This document shows, one piece after another, positions 49,521 to 57,971 of a stretch of 58,970 nt of DNA. Made by a program: the position numbers and the translations under genes. A model generated the notes under the pieces. That model saw nothing but the letters and a program-made list of their open reading frames with translations, was not told where the DNA came from and ran no database searches. Source of the stretch: Streptomyces sp. AA1529 (lineage in GTDB: Bacteria; Actinomycetota; Actinomycetes; Streptomycetales; Streptomycetaceae); assembly GCF_000280905.1 (NCBI RefSeq), contig NZ_ALAP01000068.1, positions 1-58,970 on the forward strand, read 5' to 3'. Numbering within the stretch: the stretch's first letter is position 1; every line of letters begins with the position of its first letter.

Positions 49521-49595
49521 TACGGCCCGTGGGCAGCCGGTATGACCCTGTGTGGCACAGGGGAGAACCCTACGTGTCGACGACCACACACCGTC

Positions 49596-49609
49596 CGTCT
49601 GGACAGACG
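49596..49609. promoter_or_regulatory. Dyad CGTCTG-GA-CAGACG upstream of pckG
   Basis: A perfect 6-bp-arm inverted repeat lies 140 bases upstream of the PEP carboxykinase start. It could be an operator for carbon-source control; nothing further is seen. Confidence 0.35.
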
Positions 49610-49748
49610 AAGCCCTCGCACCGCATGATCAGATGAGCACAAGCGGCACCGGATGAGCGAATTACATATTGCCACGAAAGCATCCGGGTCGCGGCCCCCA
49701 AGGGGCGCGCTGGCAGTCGGTACCCAACCCTCAACGTCTGGAGCGATC

Positions 49749-51611
49749 GTGGCGCGCAGTTCTGCGGCTCCCCTCACCTCGACCCCGTCCGACCCGTCCA
49801 CCTCGAAACCCGGGGACGCCCCCACCCGCCACCAGGAACTGCTCTCCTGGGTCGACGGGATCGCCGAGCTGACCCGACCCGACCGCGTCGTCTGGTGCGA
49901 CGGCTCCGAGGCCGAGTACGAGCGCCTGTGCGAAGAGCTGGTCGACAAGGGCACGTTCAAGAAGCTCGACCCGGTCAAACGCCCCGACTCCTACTACGCC
50001 GCGTCCGACCCGTCGGACGTCGCCCGGGTCGAGGACCGCACCTTCATCTGCTCCGAGAAGGAGGCGGACGCGGGCCCCACGAACCACTGGAAGGACCCCG
50101 CGGAGATGAAGGAGGTCTTCGCCGGGGAGCAGGGCCTCTTCCGCGGTGCGATGCGCGGCCGCACGATGTACGTCGTCCCCTTCTGCATGGGCCCGCTGGG
50201 GTCCCCGCTCTCCGCGCTCGGCGTGGAGATCACCGACTCGGCGTACGTCGCCGCCTCCATGCGCACGATGACCCGCATGGGACAGCCGGTGCTGGACGCA
50301 CTGGGCGAGGACGGCTTCTTCGTCAAGGCCGTGCACACCGTGGGCGCCCCGCTGGCCCCGGGCGAGGCGGACGTGCCGTGGCCGTGCAGCACGACCAAGT
50401 ACATCTCGCACTTCCCGGAGACCCGCGAGATCTGGTCCTACGGCTCCGGCTACGGCGGGAACGCGCTGCTCGGCAAGAAGTGCTACGCGCTGCGCATCGC
50501 CTCGGTGATGGCGCGCGACGAGGGCTGGCTGGCCGAGCACATGCTGGTGCTCAAGCTGACCCCGCCGCGCGGCGAGTCGAAGTATGTCGCCGCCGCCTTC
50601 CCGTCCGCCTGCGGCAAGACCAATCTGGCCATGCTCCAGCCCACCGTCCCCGGGTGGACCGTGGAGACGATCGGTGACGACATCGCCTGGATGCGGTTCG
50701 GCGAGGACGGCCGCCTCCACGCCATCAACCCGGAGGCCGGCTTCTTCGGTGTCGCCCCCGGCACGGGCGAGGACACCAACGCCAACGCCATGAAGACGCT
50801 GTGGGGCAACGCGGTCTTCACCAACGTCGCGCTCACCGACGACAACGACGTGTGGTGGGAGGGCATGACCGACGAGCCGCCCGCCCACCTCACCGACTGG
50901 AAGGGCAACGACTGGACGCCGGAGTCGGGCACCCCCGCCGCGCACCCCAACGCGCGGTTCACCGTCCCGGCCGGGCAGTGCCCGATCATCGCCCCGGAGT
51001 GGGAGGACCCGCGCGGCGTGCCGATCTCGGCGATCCTCTTCGGCGGCCGGCGGGCCACCGCGGTGCCGCTGGTGACCGAGTCCTTCGACTGGCAGCACGG
51101 CGTCTTCCTGGGCGCCAACGTCGCCAGCGAGAAGACCGCGGCCGCCGAGGGCAAGGTCGGGGAGCTGCGCCGCGACCCGTTCGCGATGCTGCCCTTCTGC
51201 GGCTACAACATGGGCGACTACTTCGCCCACTGGCTGGAGGTCGGGGAGAACGCCGAGCCCGCCAAGCTGCCGAAGATCTACTACGTGAACTGGTTCAAGA
51301 AGGACGCGGACGGCACGTTCGTCTGGCCCGGCTTCGGCGAGAACAGCCGGGTGCTCAAGTGGATCGTCCAGCGGCTGAACGGTGAGGTCGAGGGGGTCGA
51401 GACGCCCATCGGCATCCTGCCGCAGAAGGAGGACCTGGACACCGAGGGGCTCGGGCTCTCGGACGCCGAGCTCGACTTCGTGCTCGCCGTCGACAAGGAG
51501 GTCTGGCGGGACGAGGCGGCGCTCGTGCCGGAGCACCTGAACACCTTCGGCGAGCACACCCCCAAGGCGCTGTGGGACGAGTACCGCTCCCTGGTGGAGC
51601 GTCTGGGCTGA
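49749..51611 (+). CDS. pckG: GTP-dependent phosphoenolpyruvate carboxykinase
   Basis: 620 residues. The PEPCK-GTP hallmarks are present: substrate loop and PEP-binding motif (FPETREIWSYGSGYGGNALLG), kinase-1 loop FPSACGKTNLAM with its active-site Cys, the ETIGDDIAWMRF metal/nucleotide motif, and NPEAGFFGVAPGT. The enzyme converts oxaloacetate and GTP to PEP, CO2 and GDP for gluconeogenesis, in the cytoplasm, with Mn2+/Mg2+. The GTG at 49749 has GGAG seven bases upstream and is near the usual family length; a frame extension to 49653 lacks support. Monocistronic, with a strong terminator. Confidence 0.96.
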   Translation: MARSSAAPLTSTPSDPSTSKPGDAPTRHQELLSWVDGIAELTRPDRVVWCDGSEAEYERLCEELVDKGTFKKLDPVKRPDSYYAASDPSDVARVEDRTFICSEKEADAGPTNHWKDPAEMKEVFAGEQGLFRGAMRGRTMYVVPFCMGPLGSPLSALGVEITDSAYVAASMRTMTRMGQPVLDALGEDGFFVKAVHTVGAPLAPGEADVPWPCSTTKYISHFPETREIWSYGSGYGGNALLGKKCYALRIASVMARDEGWLAEHMLVLKLTPPRGESKYVAAAFPSACGKTNLAMLQPTVPGWTVETIGDDIAWMRFGEDGRLHAINPEAGFFGVAPGTGEDTNANAMKTLWGNAVFTNVALTDDNDVWWEGMTDEPPAHLTDWKGNDWTPESGTPAAHPNARFTVPAGQCPIIAPEWEDPRGVPISAILFGGRRATAVPLVTESFDWQHGVFLGANVASEKTAAAEGKVGELRRDPFAMLPFCGYNMGDYFAHWLEVGENAEPAKLPKIYYVNWFKKDADGTFVWPGFGENSRVLKWIVQRLNGEVEGVETPIGILPQKEDLDTEGLGLSDAELDFVLAVDKEVWRDEAALVPEHLNTFGEHTPKALWDEYRSLVERLG

Positions 51612-51619
51612 TCCCGCAG

Positions 51620-51657
51620 GTGGGGCCGGCGGGGTGCGCGCACCCCGCCGGCCCCAC
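51620..51657 (+). terminator. Perfect palindromic terminator of pckG
   Basis: A 38-base perfect palindrome (GTGGGGCCGGCGGGGTGCG and its complement) starts 8 bases after the pckG stop. It forms a 17-bp stem with a 4-base loop and is likely to work on both strands. Confidence 0.85.
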
Positions 51658-51717
51658 CCGGCCGGGGCCCCTTCGCTGCCGGGAGGCGGTACGCCCGCCC
51701 CCGGCACCGGGAGCGGG

Positions 51718-52131
51718 CTACACCGGGAGGGCCTCCGCCGCGGTGTGGGCCGCGAGGCGTTCGGTCACCAGTGCGGTGACTTCCTCGTCGCCGCGGGAGG
51801 TGGCGACGGCGAGGGCGTTCCCCGCCAGGGTGCCGGCCCGGGCGTGCAGGGAGGCCACATGACCGGCCTCGGCGCGCGCCGCGGACGGCGCGGCCCGCAG
51901 CGGAGCACGGCCGCCGGAGAGCCGGGCCGCGTGCGCGGCGAGCTGCGCGGCGGCGGTGTCCAGCGCGGAGGACGGCGTCAGCACCCGCAGCTCGTCCGTC
52001 ACCGTGAGCAGCGCGGTCAGATGTCCGGCCAGGCGGATGTCCAGCTCCTCCTCGCGGGTGCGCCGCGGCAGGCCGGACCGGGTGCTCTCGGCCGCGGTGT
52101 GGACCGATTTGGTGCGGATCGGTTCGTACAT
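51718..52131 (-). CDS. Hypothetical small helical protein
   Basis: 137 residues. The start is MYEPIRTKSVHTAAE; an Arg/Glu-rich helix (REEELDIRLAGHLTALLTVT) and a series of Ala-rich helices follow. No membrane segment or catalytic motif is visible. The ATG at 52131 is preceded by GGAGG six bases upstream. It is convergent with pckG. A 9-3-9 dyad 34 bases upstream of the ATG suggests regulated expression. No family is recognised. Confidence 0.7.
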   Translation of the reverse strand: MYEPIRTKSVHTAAESTRSGLPRRTREEELDIRLAGHLTALLTVTDELRVLTPSSALDTAAAQLAAHAARLSGGRAPLRAAPSAARAEAGHVASLHARAGTLAGNALAVATSRGDEEVTALVTERLAAHTAAEALPV

Positions 52132-52164
52132 GGATGGCCTCCTGATGTTCCAGAAGGCCATCCT

Positions 52165-52185
52165 AACTTGGACAGCGTCTAAGTT
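52165..52185. promoter_or_regulatory. 9-3-9 dyad upstream of the small helical protein gene
   Basis: AACTTGGAC-AGC-GTCTAAGTT is symmetrical except for one mismatched pair. AT-rich dyads of this kind are typical TetR or MarR operators. No regulator gene is next to it; the closest are at 53.7 kb and 57.4 kb. Confidence 0.45.
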
Positions 52186-52227
52186 TGTCCTTCGTTCATC
52201 GAACTCGCCATGAACGGTCACACCCGG

Positions 52228-53439
52228 TCACGGCTGACTGTATCCGTCCAGGAAGCGACCAATCCTGGTCACGGCGTCGCGGAGTTCCGTGACGCTCGGC
52301 AGATTGACGATCCGGAAGTGATCGGGCTCGGGCCAGTTGAACCCGGTGCCGTGCACGATCATGATCTTCTCGGCGCGCAGCAGATCGATCACCATCTGCC
52401 GGTCGTCCTTGACCTTGTACACCTTGGGGTCGAGCCGCGGGAACGCGTAGATCGCCCCCCTGGGCCGTACACAGCTGACGCCCGGGATGTCGGTCAGCAG
52501 CTCGTACGCCGCGTCGCGCTGCTCGCACAGCCGCCCCCCGGGCAGCACCAGGTCCTCGATCGACTGCCGGCCGCCCAGCGCGGCGGCGACGGCGTGCTGC
52601 GCGGGCATGTTCGCGCACAGCCGCATGTTGGCCAGCACCGTCAGGCCCTCGATGTAGCTCGCGGCGTGCGCCTTGGGCCCGCAGACCGCCAGCCAGCCGC
52701 TGCGGTACCCGGCGACCCGGTAGGACTTGGACAGGCCGTTGAAGGTCAGCGTCATCAGGTCGGGCGCGACCAGGGTCGTGGGGGTGTGGGTGGCGCCGTC
52801 GTAGAGGATCTTGTCGTAGATCTCGTCCGAGCACACCACCAGGTCGTGGCGGCGGGCGATGTCGGTGAGGCCGCGCAGGACCTCCTCGTCGTAGACCGCG
52901 CCGGTGGGGTTGTTCGGGTTGATCACGACCAGCGCGCGGGTGCGGTCGGTGACCTTGCGCTCGACATCCGCCAGGTCGGGCATCCAGTCGGACTGCTCGT
53001 CGCACCGGTAGTGCACCGCCGTGCCGCCCGCCAGCGAGACCGACGCGGTCCACAGCGGGTAGTCGGGCGCGGGCACCAGCACCTCGTCCCCGTCGTCCAG
53101 CAGCGCCTGCATCGACATCTGGATGAGCTCGGAGACCCCGTTGCCCAGGTAGACGTCCTCGACCGACAGCTCTATGCCCTGCGTCTGGTAGTGCTGCGCC
53201 ACCGCCCGGCGCGCCGAGAGCAGGCCCTTGGCGTCGCCGTAGCCGTGCGCCGTCCCGACGTTGCGCAGCATGTCCTCGAGGATCTCCGGCGGGCAGTCGA
53301 AGCCGAACGCGGCGGGGTTGCCGGTGTTGAGCTTGAGGATCTGATGCCCTGCCGCCTCCAGCCGCGTCGCCTCCTCCAGGACCGGGCCCCGGATCTCATA
53401 ACAGACGTTGGCGAGCTTCGTCGACTGGATGACCTGCAT
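52228..53439 (-). CDS. Class I PLP-dependent aminotransferase, alanine-type (AlaA-like)
   Basis: 403 residues, fold type I. NPNNPTG is at 174-180, DEIYDK with the pyridine-binding Asp205, and the PLP lysine Lys238 in FNGLSKSYR. The N-terminus EIRGPVLEEATRLEAAGHQI and the INPNNPTGAVY region match the AlaA/AlaT alanine-2-oxoglutarate type. The enzyme links pyruvate/alanine with glutamate, near pckG. The start ATG at 53439 is the family start. A TetR gene is divergent, 274 bases away, and no dyad stands out in that gap. Confidence 0.92.
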   Translation of the reverse strand: MQVIQSTKLANVCYEIRGPVLEEATRLEAAGHQILKLNTGNPAAFGFDCPPEILEDMLRNVGTAHGYGDAKGLLSARRAVAQHYQTQGIELSVEDVYLGNGVSELIQMSMQALLDDGDEVLVPAPDYPLWTASVSLAGGTAVHYRCDEQSDWMPDLADVERKVTDRTRALVVINPNNPTGAVYDEEVLRGLTDIARRHDLVVCSDEIYDKILYDGATHTPTTLVAPDLMTLTFNGLSKSYRVAGYRSGWLAVCGPKAHAASYIEGLTVLANMRLCANMPAQHAVAAALGGRQSIEDLVLPGGRLCEQRDAAYELLTDIPGVSCVRPRGAIYAFPRLDPKVYKVKDDRQMVIDLLRAEKIMIVHGTGFNWPEPDHFRIVNLPSVTELRDAVTRIGRFLDGYSQP

Positions 53440-53713
53440 GACGTCAGCCTACGGGCGGTGTTGACCGGGCGCCCTATGTTTTCCCTCACCTCGGGGACCC
53501 TCGGGGGGATCCTCGAACACCCCTTCCCTTGGGTTGTCAGCAGCTGCCAATCGTCATTCACTGTCACGAACCGGGCCCGTCGGAGTGACACGGTGCCGTG
53601 CGGACACCGCGCCGCCGGCAGCTGCGGAGGCGTGCGCCACCCCGTCGACAACGGCGCCCCCGGGACGAAGGCACCGGCGGCTTCCGGGAGATGGTCCTGT
53701 CAGCGGACGATGC

Positions 53714-54382
53714 ATGACAATGAGATCCATGGCCCCCGCACCCGCAGAAGCCGACGACGACACCGCCGCGGACCCCTGTGCCCCTCCGGCCAGACCGGGG
53801 CTGCGCGAGCGCAAGAAGATCCGGACCCGCCAGGCCATCCGGCGGGCCGCCTACCGGCTCTTCGAGGAGCAGGGCTACGACACCACGCCGGTGGACCGGA
53901 TCGCCGAGGAGGCGGACGTCTCCCCCAGCACCGTCTTCCGCTACTTCCCCACCAAGGAAGACATCGTCCTGACCGACGAGTACGACCCGCTGCTGGAGGA
54001 GGCGCTGCGGCAGCGCCCGCCCGGCGAACCGCCCGTCGCCGCCCTGCGCGAAGCCCTGTGCACCTCTCTGACGGGCATCTACCGGGCCGACGCCGAGGAG
54101 ACCATGCTGCGCATCCGCCTCATCCGCGAGGTGCCCGCACTGCGCGGCCGGATGAGCGAGCACTCCGCCGACACCGCGTGGCTGCTGCGCCGCTCCCTCG
54201 CCGAGCGCACCGGACGCGCCGAGGACGACCTCGAACTGCGGATCGTGACCAGCGCCATGCTCGCCGCGCTCACCGAGGCCCTGTACTCCTGGGCCGACAC
54301 CGGCATGGCGGGCACCCTGGAGGACCTGCGCGCCCTGGTCACCCGCGCCCTCGGCGTGCTGGAGCGCGGCCTGACGCTGTAG
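53714..54382 (+). CDS. TetR-family regulator
   Basis: 222 residues. The helix-turn-helix (KIRTRQAIRRAAYRLFEEQG, then VDRIAEEADVSPSTVFRYFP and TKEDIVL) covers about residues 33-85. The C-terminal TetR domain contains an acyl-CoA-type pattern (RIRLIREVPALRGRM), similar to the MftR/TetR_C group. The ATG at 53714 is one of three close ATGs (53714, 53720, 53729); no strong ribosome site decides. Ligand and targets are unknown. It is divergent from the aminotransferase gene. Confidence 0.88.
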   Translation: MTMRSMAPAPAEADDDTAADPCAPPARPGLRERKKIRTRQAIRRAAYRLFEEQGYDTTPVDRIAEEADVSPSTVFRYFPTKEDIVLTDEYDPLLEEALRQRPPGEPPVAALREALCTSLTGIYRADAEETMLRIRLIREVPALRGRMSEHSADTAWLLRRSLAERTGRAEDDLELRIVTSAMLAALTEALYSWADTGMAGTLEDLRALVTRALGVLERGLTL

Positions 54383-54468
54383 AGGCGGCCCCGGCCCGGC
54401 GGGCCGCGCGGCCCGCGACCGCCCGGGGCACGGCCACCCGGCCCGGCGGCGGGCGACCCCGCGACCGG

Positions 54469-56493
54469 CTAGTCGCCAAGGGCGGCACCCAACGCTTCGG
54501 TATCCGTCACCGGTGCGGCGCACACGAAGCCGCGGCACACATACGCGGCCGGGTTCCCGTCCACCAGCCCCCGGTCCCGCAGCAACGGGACGTCGGAGGC
54601 ACCCGGCGTGCCCACCGCCACCACCGCGCCGGGCGCGCCGGACAGCAGGGCGGCCCGGTGCAGCGCGCCGCCCGGCTCCTCCCCCACCACGGCGACCTCC
54701 CGCGGCCCGTCCAGCAGCGCCTCGCCGGCGGCCAGCCCCCAGCCCAGGAAGCGGGGCGCCCGCGCGGCGAGTTCACGCACGACGCCCAGGGCCCGCTCGG
54801 CGGCCTCCCGGTAGCGGTGCTCCCCGGTGTAGGCGCCGTAGGTGAGCAGCGCGGCGGCCGCGGCGTTCCAGCCGGAGGGCACGGCGTTGTCGGTGGGGTC
54901 CTGGGGGCGCCGGATCAGCTGCTCGGCGTCGTCGGCCGTGTCGAAGAGGGCGCCGTCCGCACCGGCGAACCGCTCCAGCACGGTGTCCAGCAGGGCGCCC
55001 GCACGGGTCAGCCACTCCGCTTCGCCGGTCACCGCATAGAGCGTCAGATAGCCCTCCGCCACGTCGCCGTAGTCCTCCAGCACCCCGGCGCTGCTGCCCG
55101 GCGCCCCGTCCCGCGAGGTGCGCACCAGGCGCCTGCCCGCGTCGGAGGTGTGCACCTCGGCGAGCAGCGCGGCGGCGCCCGCGGCGGCCTCCACCAGGTC
55201 GGGCCGGCCGAACCAGGCCCCGGTCTCGGCCAGGGCGGCGACCGCCAGACCGTTCCAGGCCGTGACGACCTTGTCGTCGCGCGCCGGCCGGGGACGCTCC
55301 GCACGCGCCTCGAACAGCCTGCGCCGGACCGACGCGAAGCGGTCGGCGTCCAGCAGCGGCCTCTCCCGGTCGGGGAGTTGCAGCACCGAGGCGCCGCCCT
55401 CGAAGGTGCCCTCCTCCGTGACGTGGAAGCACTCGGCGGCCAGTTCGCCGTCCGCCTCGCCCAGCACCTCGGTGAGCTGCGCCGGGGTCCACACGTAGTA
55501 GGCGCCCTCGGCGTGGCCGCCGTGCCCGTCGTCGCTGTCGGCGTCCAGCGCGGAGGCGAACCCGCCCTCGGCGGTGCCCAGCTCGCGCACCAGGAAGTCC
55601 GCCGTCCGCAGGGCCACGTCGCGGGCCTGCTCCGAACCGGTGGCCCGCCACAGGTGGGCGTAGACGCGGCACAGCAGCGCGTTGTCGTACAGCATCTTCT
55701 CGAAGTGCGGGACGACCCACTCGGCGTCCACGGAGTAGCGGGCGAACCCGCCGCCGAGCTGGTCGTGGATGCCGCCCCGGGCCATCGCTTCACACGTCGC
55801 CGAGGCCATCTGCAGCGCGCCCTCGGAGCCGGTGCGGGCGTGGTGCCGCAGCAGGAACTCCAGCACCATGGGCGGCGGGAACTTCGGCGCGCCGCCGAAC
55901 CCGCCCCACCGCGCGTCGAAGTCCTTGGTCAGCCCGAGCAGCGCGGCACCCATCTCCTCGGCGCCCGGGGGCTGCGGCTCCCCGCTCAGCCGGATGCTCC
56001 GTTCGGCCAGGTCGGCACTGATCCGGGAGGCGACGTCGGCCACCTCGTCGTGCCGGTCCTGCCACGCGGTCCGCACGCCCTCCAGGATCTGCCGGAAGGA
56101 CGGCATGCCGTGCCGCGGCTCCGGCGGGAAGTACGTCCCGAAGTAGAAGGGTTCGGCGTCCGGCGTCAGGAACACCGTCATCGGCCAGCCGCCCTGCCCG
56201 GTCGCCGCCTGGACGGCCTCCATGTAGACCGCGTCCACATCAGGGCGCTCCTCGCGGTCCACCTTGATGCTGACGAAGCCCTCGTTCATCAGCCGCGCCG
56301 TCGCCTCGTCCTCGAAGCTCTCCCGCGCCATCACATGGCACCAGTGGCACGACGCGTATCCGACCGACAGCAGCACGGGCACCTCCCGGCGCCGCGCCTC
56401 TTCGAAAGCCTCCGTCGACCAGGGCCACCAGTCGACCGGATTGTCCGCGTGCTGGAGCAGATAAGGCGAGGTCACGCCAGCCAACCGGTTCAT
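54469..56493 (-). CDS. DUF255 thioredoxin-fold/six-hairpin protein (YyaL/spermatogenesis-20 type)
   Basis: 674 residues. The N-terminal thioredoxin-like domain (LLQHADNPVDWWPWSTEAFE, then the redox motif CHWCHVM with Cys49 and Cys52) precedes a long alpha/alpha-barrel (FGGAPKFPPP, HFEKMLYDNA, FASALDADSD, DDKVVTAWNGL). The product is cytoplasmic; members resemble N-acylglucosamine-2-epimerase barrels, but no reaction is proven. The start is MNRLAGVTSPYLLQH, the family start. Full length for the family (650-700). It stands alone on the minus strand, convergent with TetR. Confidence 0.93.
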   Translation of the reverse strand: MNRLAGVTSPYLLQHADNPVDWWPWSTEAFEEARRREVPVLLSVGYASCHWCHVMARESFEDEATARLMNEGFVSIKVDREERPDVDAVYMEAVQAATGQGGWPMTVFLTPDAEPFYFGTYFPPEPRHGMPSFRQILEGVRTAWQDRHDEVADVASRISADLAERSIRLSGEPQPPGAEEMGAALLGLTKDFDARWGGFGGAPKFPPPMVLEFLLRHHARTGSEGALQMASATCEAMARGGIHDQLGGGFARYSVDAEWVVPHFEKMLYDNALLCRVYAHLWRATGSEQARDVALRTADFLVRELGTAEGGFASALDADSDDGHGGHAEGAYYVWTPAQLTEVLGEADGELAAECFHVTEEGTFEGGASVLQLPDRERPLLDADRFASVRRRLFEARAERPRPARDDKVVTAWNGLAVAALAETGAWFGRPDLVEAAAGAAALLAEVHTSDAGRRLVRTSRDGAPGSSAGVLEDYGDVAEGYLTLYAVTGEAEWLTRAGALLDTVLERFAGADGALFDTADDAEQLIRRPQDPTDNAVPSGWNAAAAALLTYGAYTGEHRYREAAERALGVVRELAARAPRFLGWGLAAGEALLDGPREVAVVGEEPGGALHRAALLSGAPGAVVAVGTPGASDVPLLRDRGLVDGNPAAYVCRGFVCAAPVTDTEALGAALGD

Positions 56494-56711
56494 ACGCCCC
56501 AGGCTCTCACGCTGCCGCACCCCGGACGGCTCAGCCCGCGAGCCGGCCCGCTGCTCGACCGATTCACACCCATGCGGCTTCACATGGAGACACCGGTTCG
56601 CCTCGGGTCAATCGTGTGGAAGGCGGGCTTCGAGCCCGTCTGCGGACTCGTGGGAACAGTAAGCTGGTACCGAGCAGTACGGAATCGTCGGCCACGTGAG
56701 GGAGGTACGCC

Positions 56712-57278
56712 GTGACCGCGGAGATGATCGCCCCCGACTGGATGCATTCGCAGATCAGCGCGGAGCAGTACGACTCCTGGACCGAGGAGCAGTGCTCCGG
56801 CATCGAGATCGTGGACGGGATGGTCGTCGTGAGCCCGAGCGCCTCCAAGCGGCACAACAGGCCGGCCCGGATCCTGGCCAATGCCCTGGACACCGCCGCA
56901 GGCCCGGACTGGAACGCGGACACGGACTTCGACGTCCGCCTGCAGGACGTTCCGCTCACCAACCGCCGCCCGGACGTCATCGTCTACCGGGCGGAGACCA
57001 TCGACCTCACGCCCACCCGCCCCGAGCACGTGCTCCTGGTCGTCGAGGTCGTGTCGCCCGGTTCGGAGACCACCGACCGGATCGTGAAGGTCGACCAGTA
57101 CGCCAAGGCCGGCATCCCCTTCTACTGGCGCATTGAACAGGCCGCCACCGGCGTCCCGATCGTCTACACCTACGTCCTCGACCCCGCCACCAGGACCTAC
57201 CGGGACGGCGAGATGTTCACCGGCGTGATCAAGACTGCCGCGCCGTTCACCGTCACCGCCGATCTCGGCGCCCTCTGA
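56712..57278 (+). CDS. Uma2-family (DUF820) restriction-endonuclease-like protein, copy 2
   Basis: 188 residues. IEIVDGMVVVSPSASKRHNR and FDVRLQDVPLTNRRPDVIVY carry the PD core, and VLLVVEVVSPGSETTDRIVK carries E-x-V plus Lys. The GTG at 56712 follows GGGAGG. It is divergent from the DUF255 gene. It differs clearly from the copy at 48.0 kb, so the two are not a recent duplication. Function unknown. Confidence 0.9.
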   Translation: MTAEMIAPDWMHSQISAEQYDSWTEEQCSGIEIVDGMVVVSPSASKRHNRPARILANALDTAAGPDWNADTDFDVRLQDVPLTNRRPDVIVYRAETIDLTPTRPEHVLLVVEVVSPGSETTDRIVKVDQYAKAGIPFYWRIEQAATGVPIVYTYVLDPATRTYRDGEMFTGVIKTAAPFTVTADLGAL

Positions 57279-57420
57279 GGGACTCCGCCTCCGTCGAATC
57301 ACTCGCACACCACCGGTGGCCGAGAGGTCTCCGGCACGGCCACCGGCGTCCGTCGGACCCGGCGGCGCGTCCGGTCACCCGCGGGCGGGCGACGGGCGGG
57401 TCGTCGGGACGGCCCGGCTC

Positions 57421-57900
57421 CTATTCGCCGGCCCTGCCGGCCCTGTCGGCCTGGCGGCCGAGGTCCGCGAGGCGGACCAGGGCGGGCAGGGCCTCGGCGA
57501 TCGACTGCTGTTCCTCGGCGGTCAGTTGGGCGATCAGCGGGAGCAGATGGCGGCCGCGGTCCTCGTGCCGGGCCTGGCAGATCTGCCGGCCGCGCTCGGT
57601 GAGGTGGACGAGGACGGCGCGGCCGTCCGTCGGATCGCGGCGGCGCTCCACGAGTCCGTCGTGTTCGAGCCGGGTGACCAGCTGGGTCAGCCCGGGCTGG
57701 CTGATCTGCTCGGCGCGGGCGAGTTCGGTGAGCCGCCTGGGGCCGCTCTGGACCAGGGTGTCCAGCACGGACAGCGTGGTGAACGGCAGTTTCTGCACCA
57801 CGGGGAGCCGGATGTAGTAGCGGTTGAAGTCCTCGATCGCCCGGGTGAGGTCGCCGACGGCCAGGTCGGTGCCGTGACCGGAGCGCTGGGTAGAAGTCAC
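57421..57900 (-). CDS. MarR-family regulator
   Basis: 159 residues. The winged helix has LTELARAEQISQPGLTQLVT (recognition helix), then DGLVERRRDPTDGRAVLVHLT as the wing. The GTG at 57900 lies next to the window's most AT-rich intergenic stretch, shared with the divergent MFS gene. MarR/MFS divergent pairs are normally ligand-released repressors of their exporter. No strong ribosome site is seen. Confidence 0.92.
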   Translation of the reverse strand: MTSTQRSGHGTDLAVGDLTRAIEDFNRYYIRLPVVQKLPFTTLSVLDTLVQSGPRRLTELARAEQISQPGLTQLVTRLEHDGLVERRRDPTDGRAVLVHLTERGRQICQARHEDRGRHLLPLIAQLTAEEQQSIAEALPALVRLADLGRQADRAGRAGE

Positions 57901-57932
57901 CCCGTAAACATATCGCGAACTTATATAAATGC

Positions 57933-57961
57933 TTGATTGACTCTTTCGCCCCGCTTAGCCT
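57933..57961 (+). promoter_or_regulatory. Candidate promoter of the MFS exporter gene
   Basis: TTGATT (57933-57938), a 17-base spacer and TAGCCT (57956-57961) would place the transcript start within a few bases of the exporter ATG at 57972, giving a leaderless or near-leaderless mRNA. The adjacent TTATATAA palindrome (57921-57928) may be part of the MarR site. Confidence 0.45.
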
Positions 57962-57971
57962 GCTGTGGACA

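Noticed and set aside
52210..56715. A 1501-codon plus-strand open frame
   Set aside because: It runs antisense to the aminotransferase and DUF255 genes, and across the TetR gene in another frame, all of which have clear domains; GC-rich third positions keep the shadow frame open.
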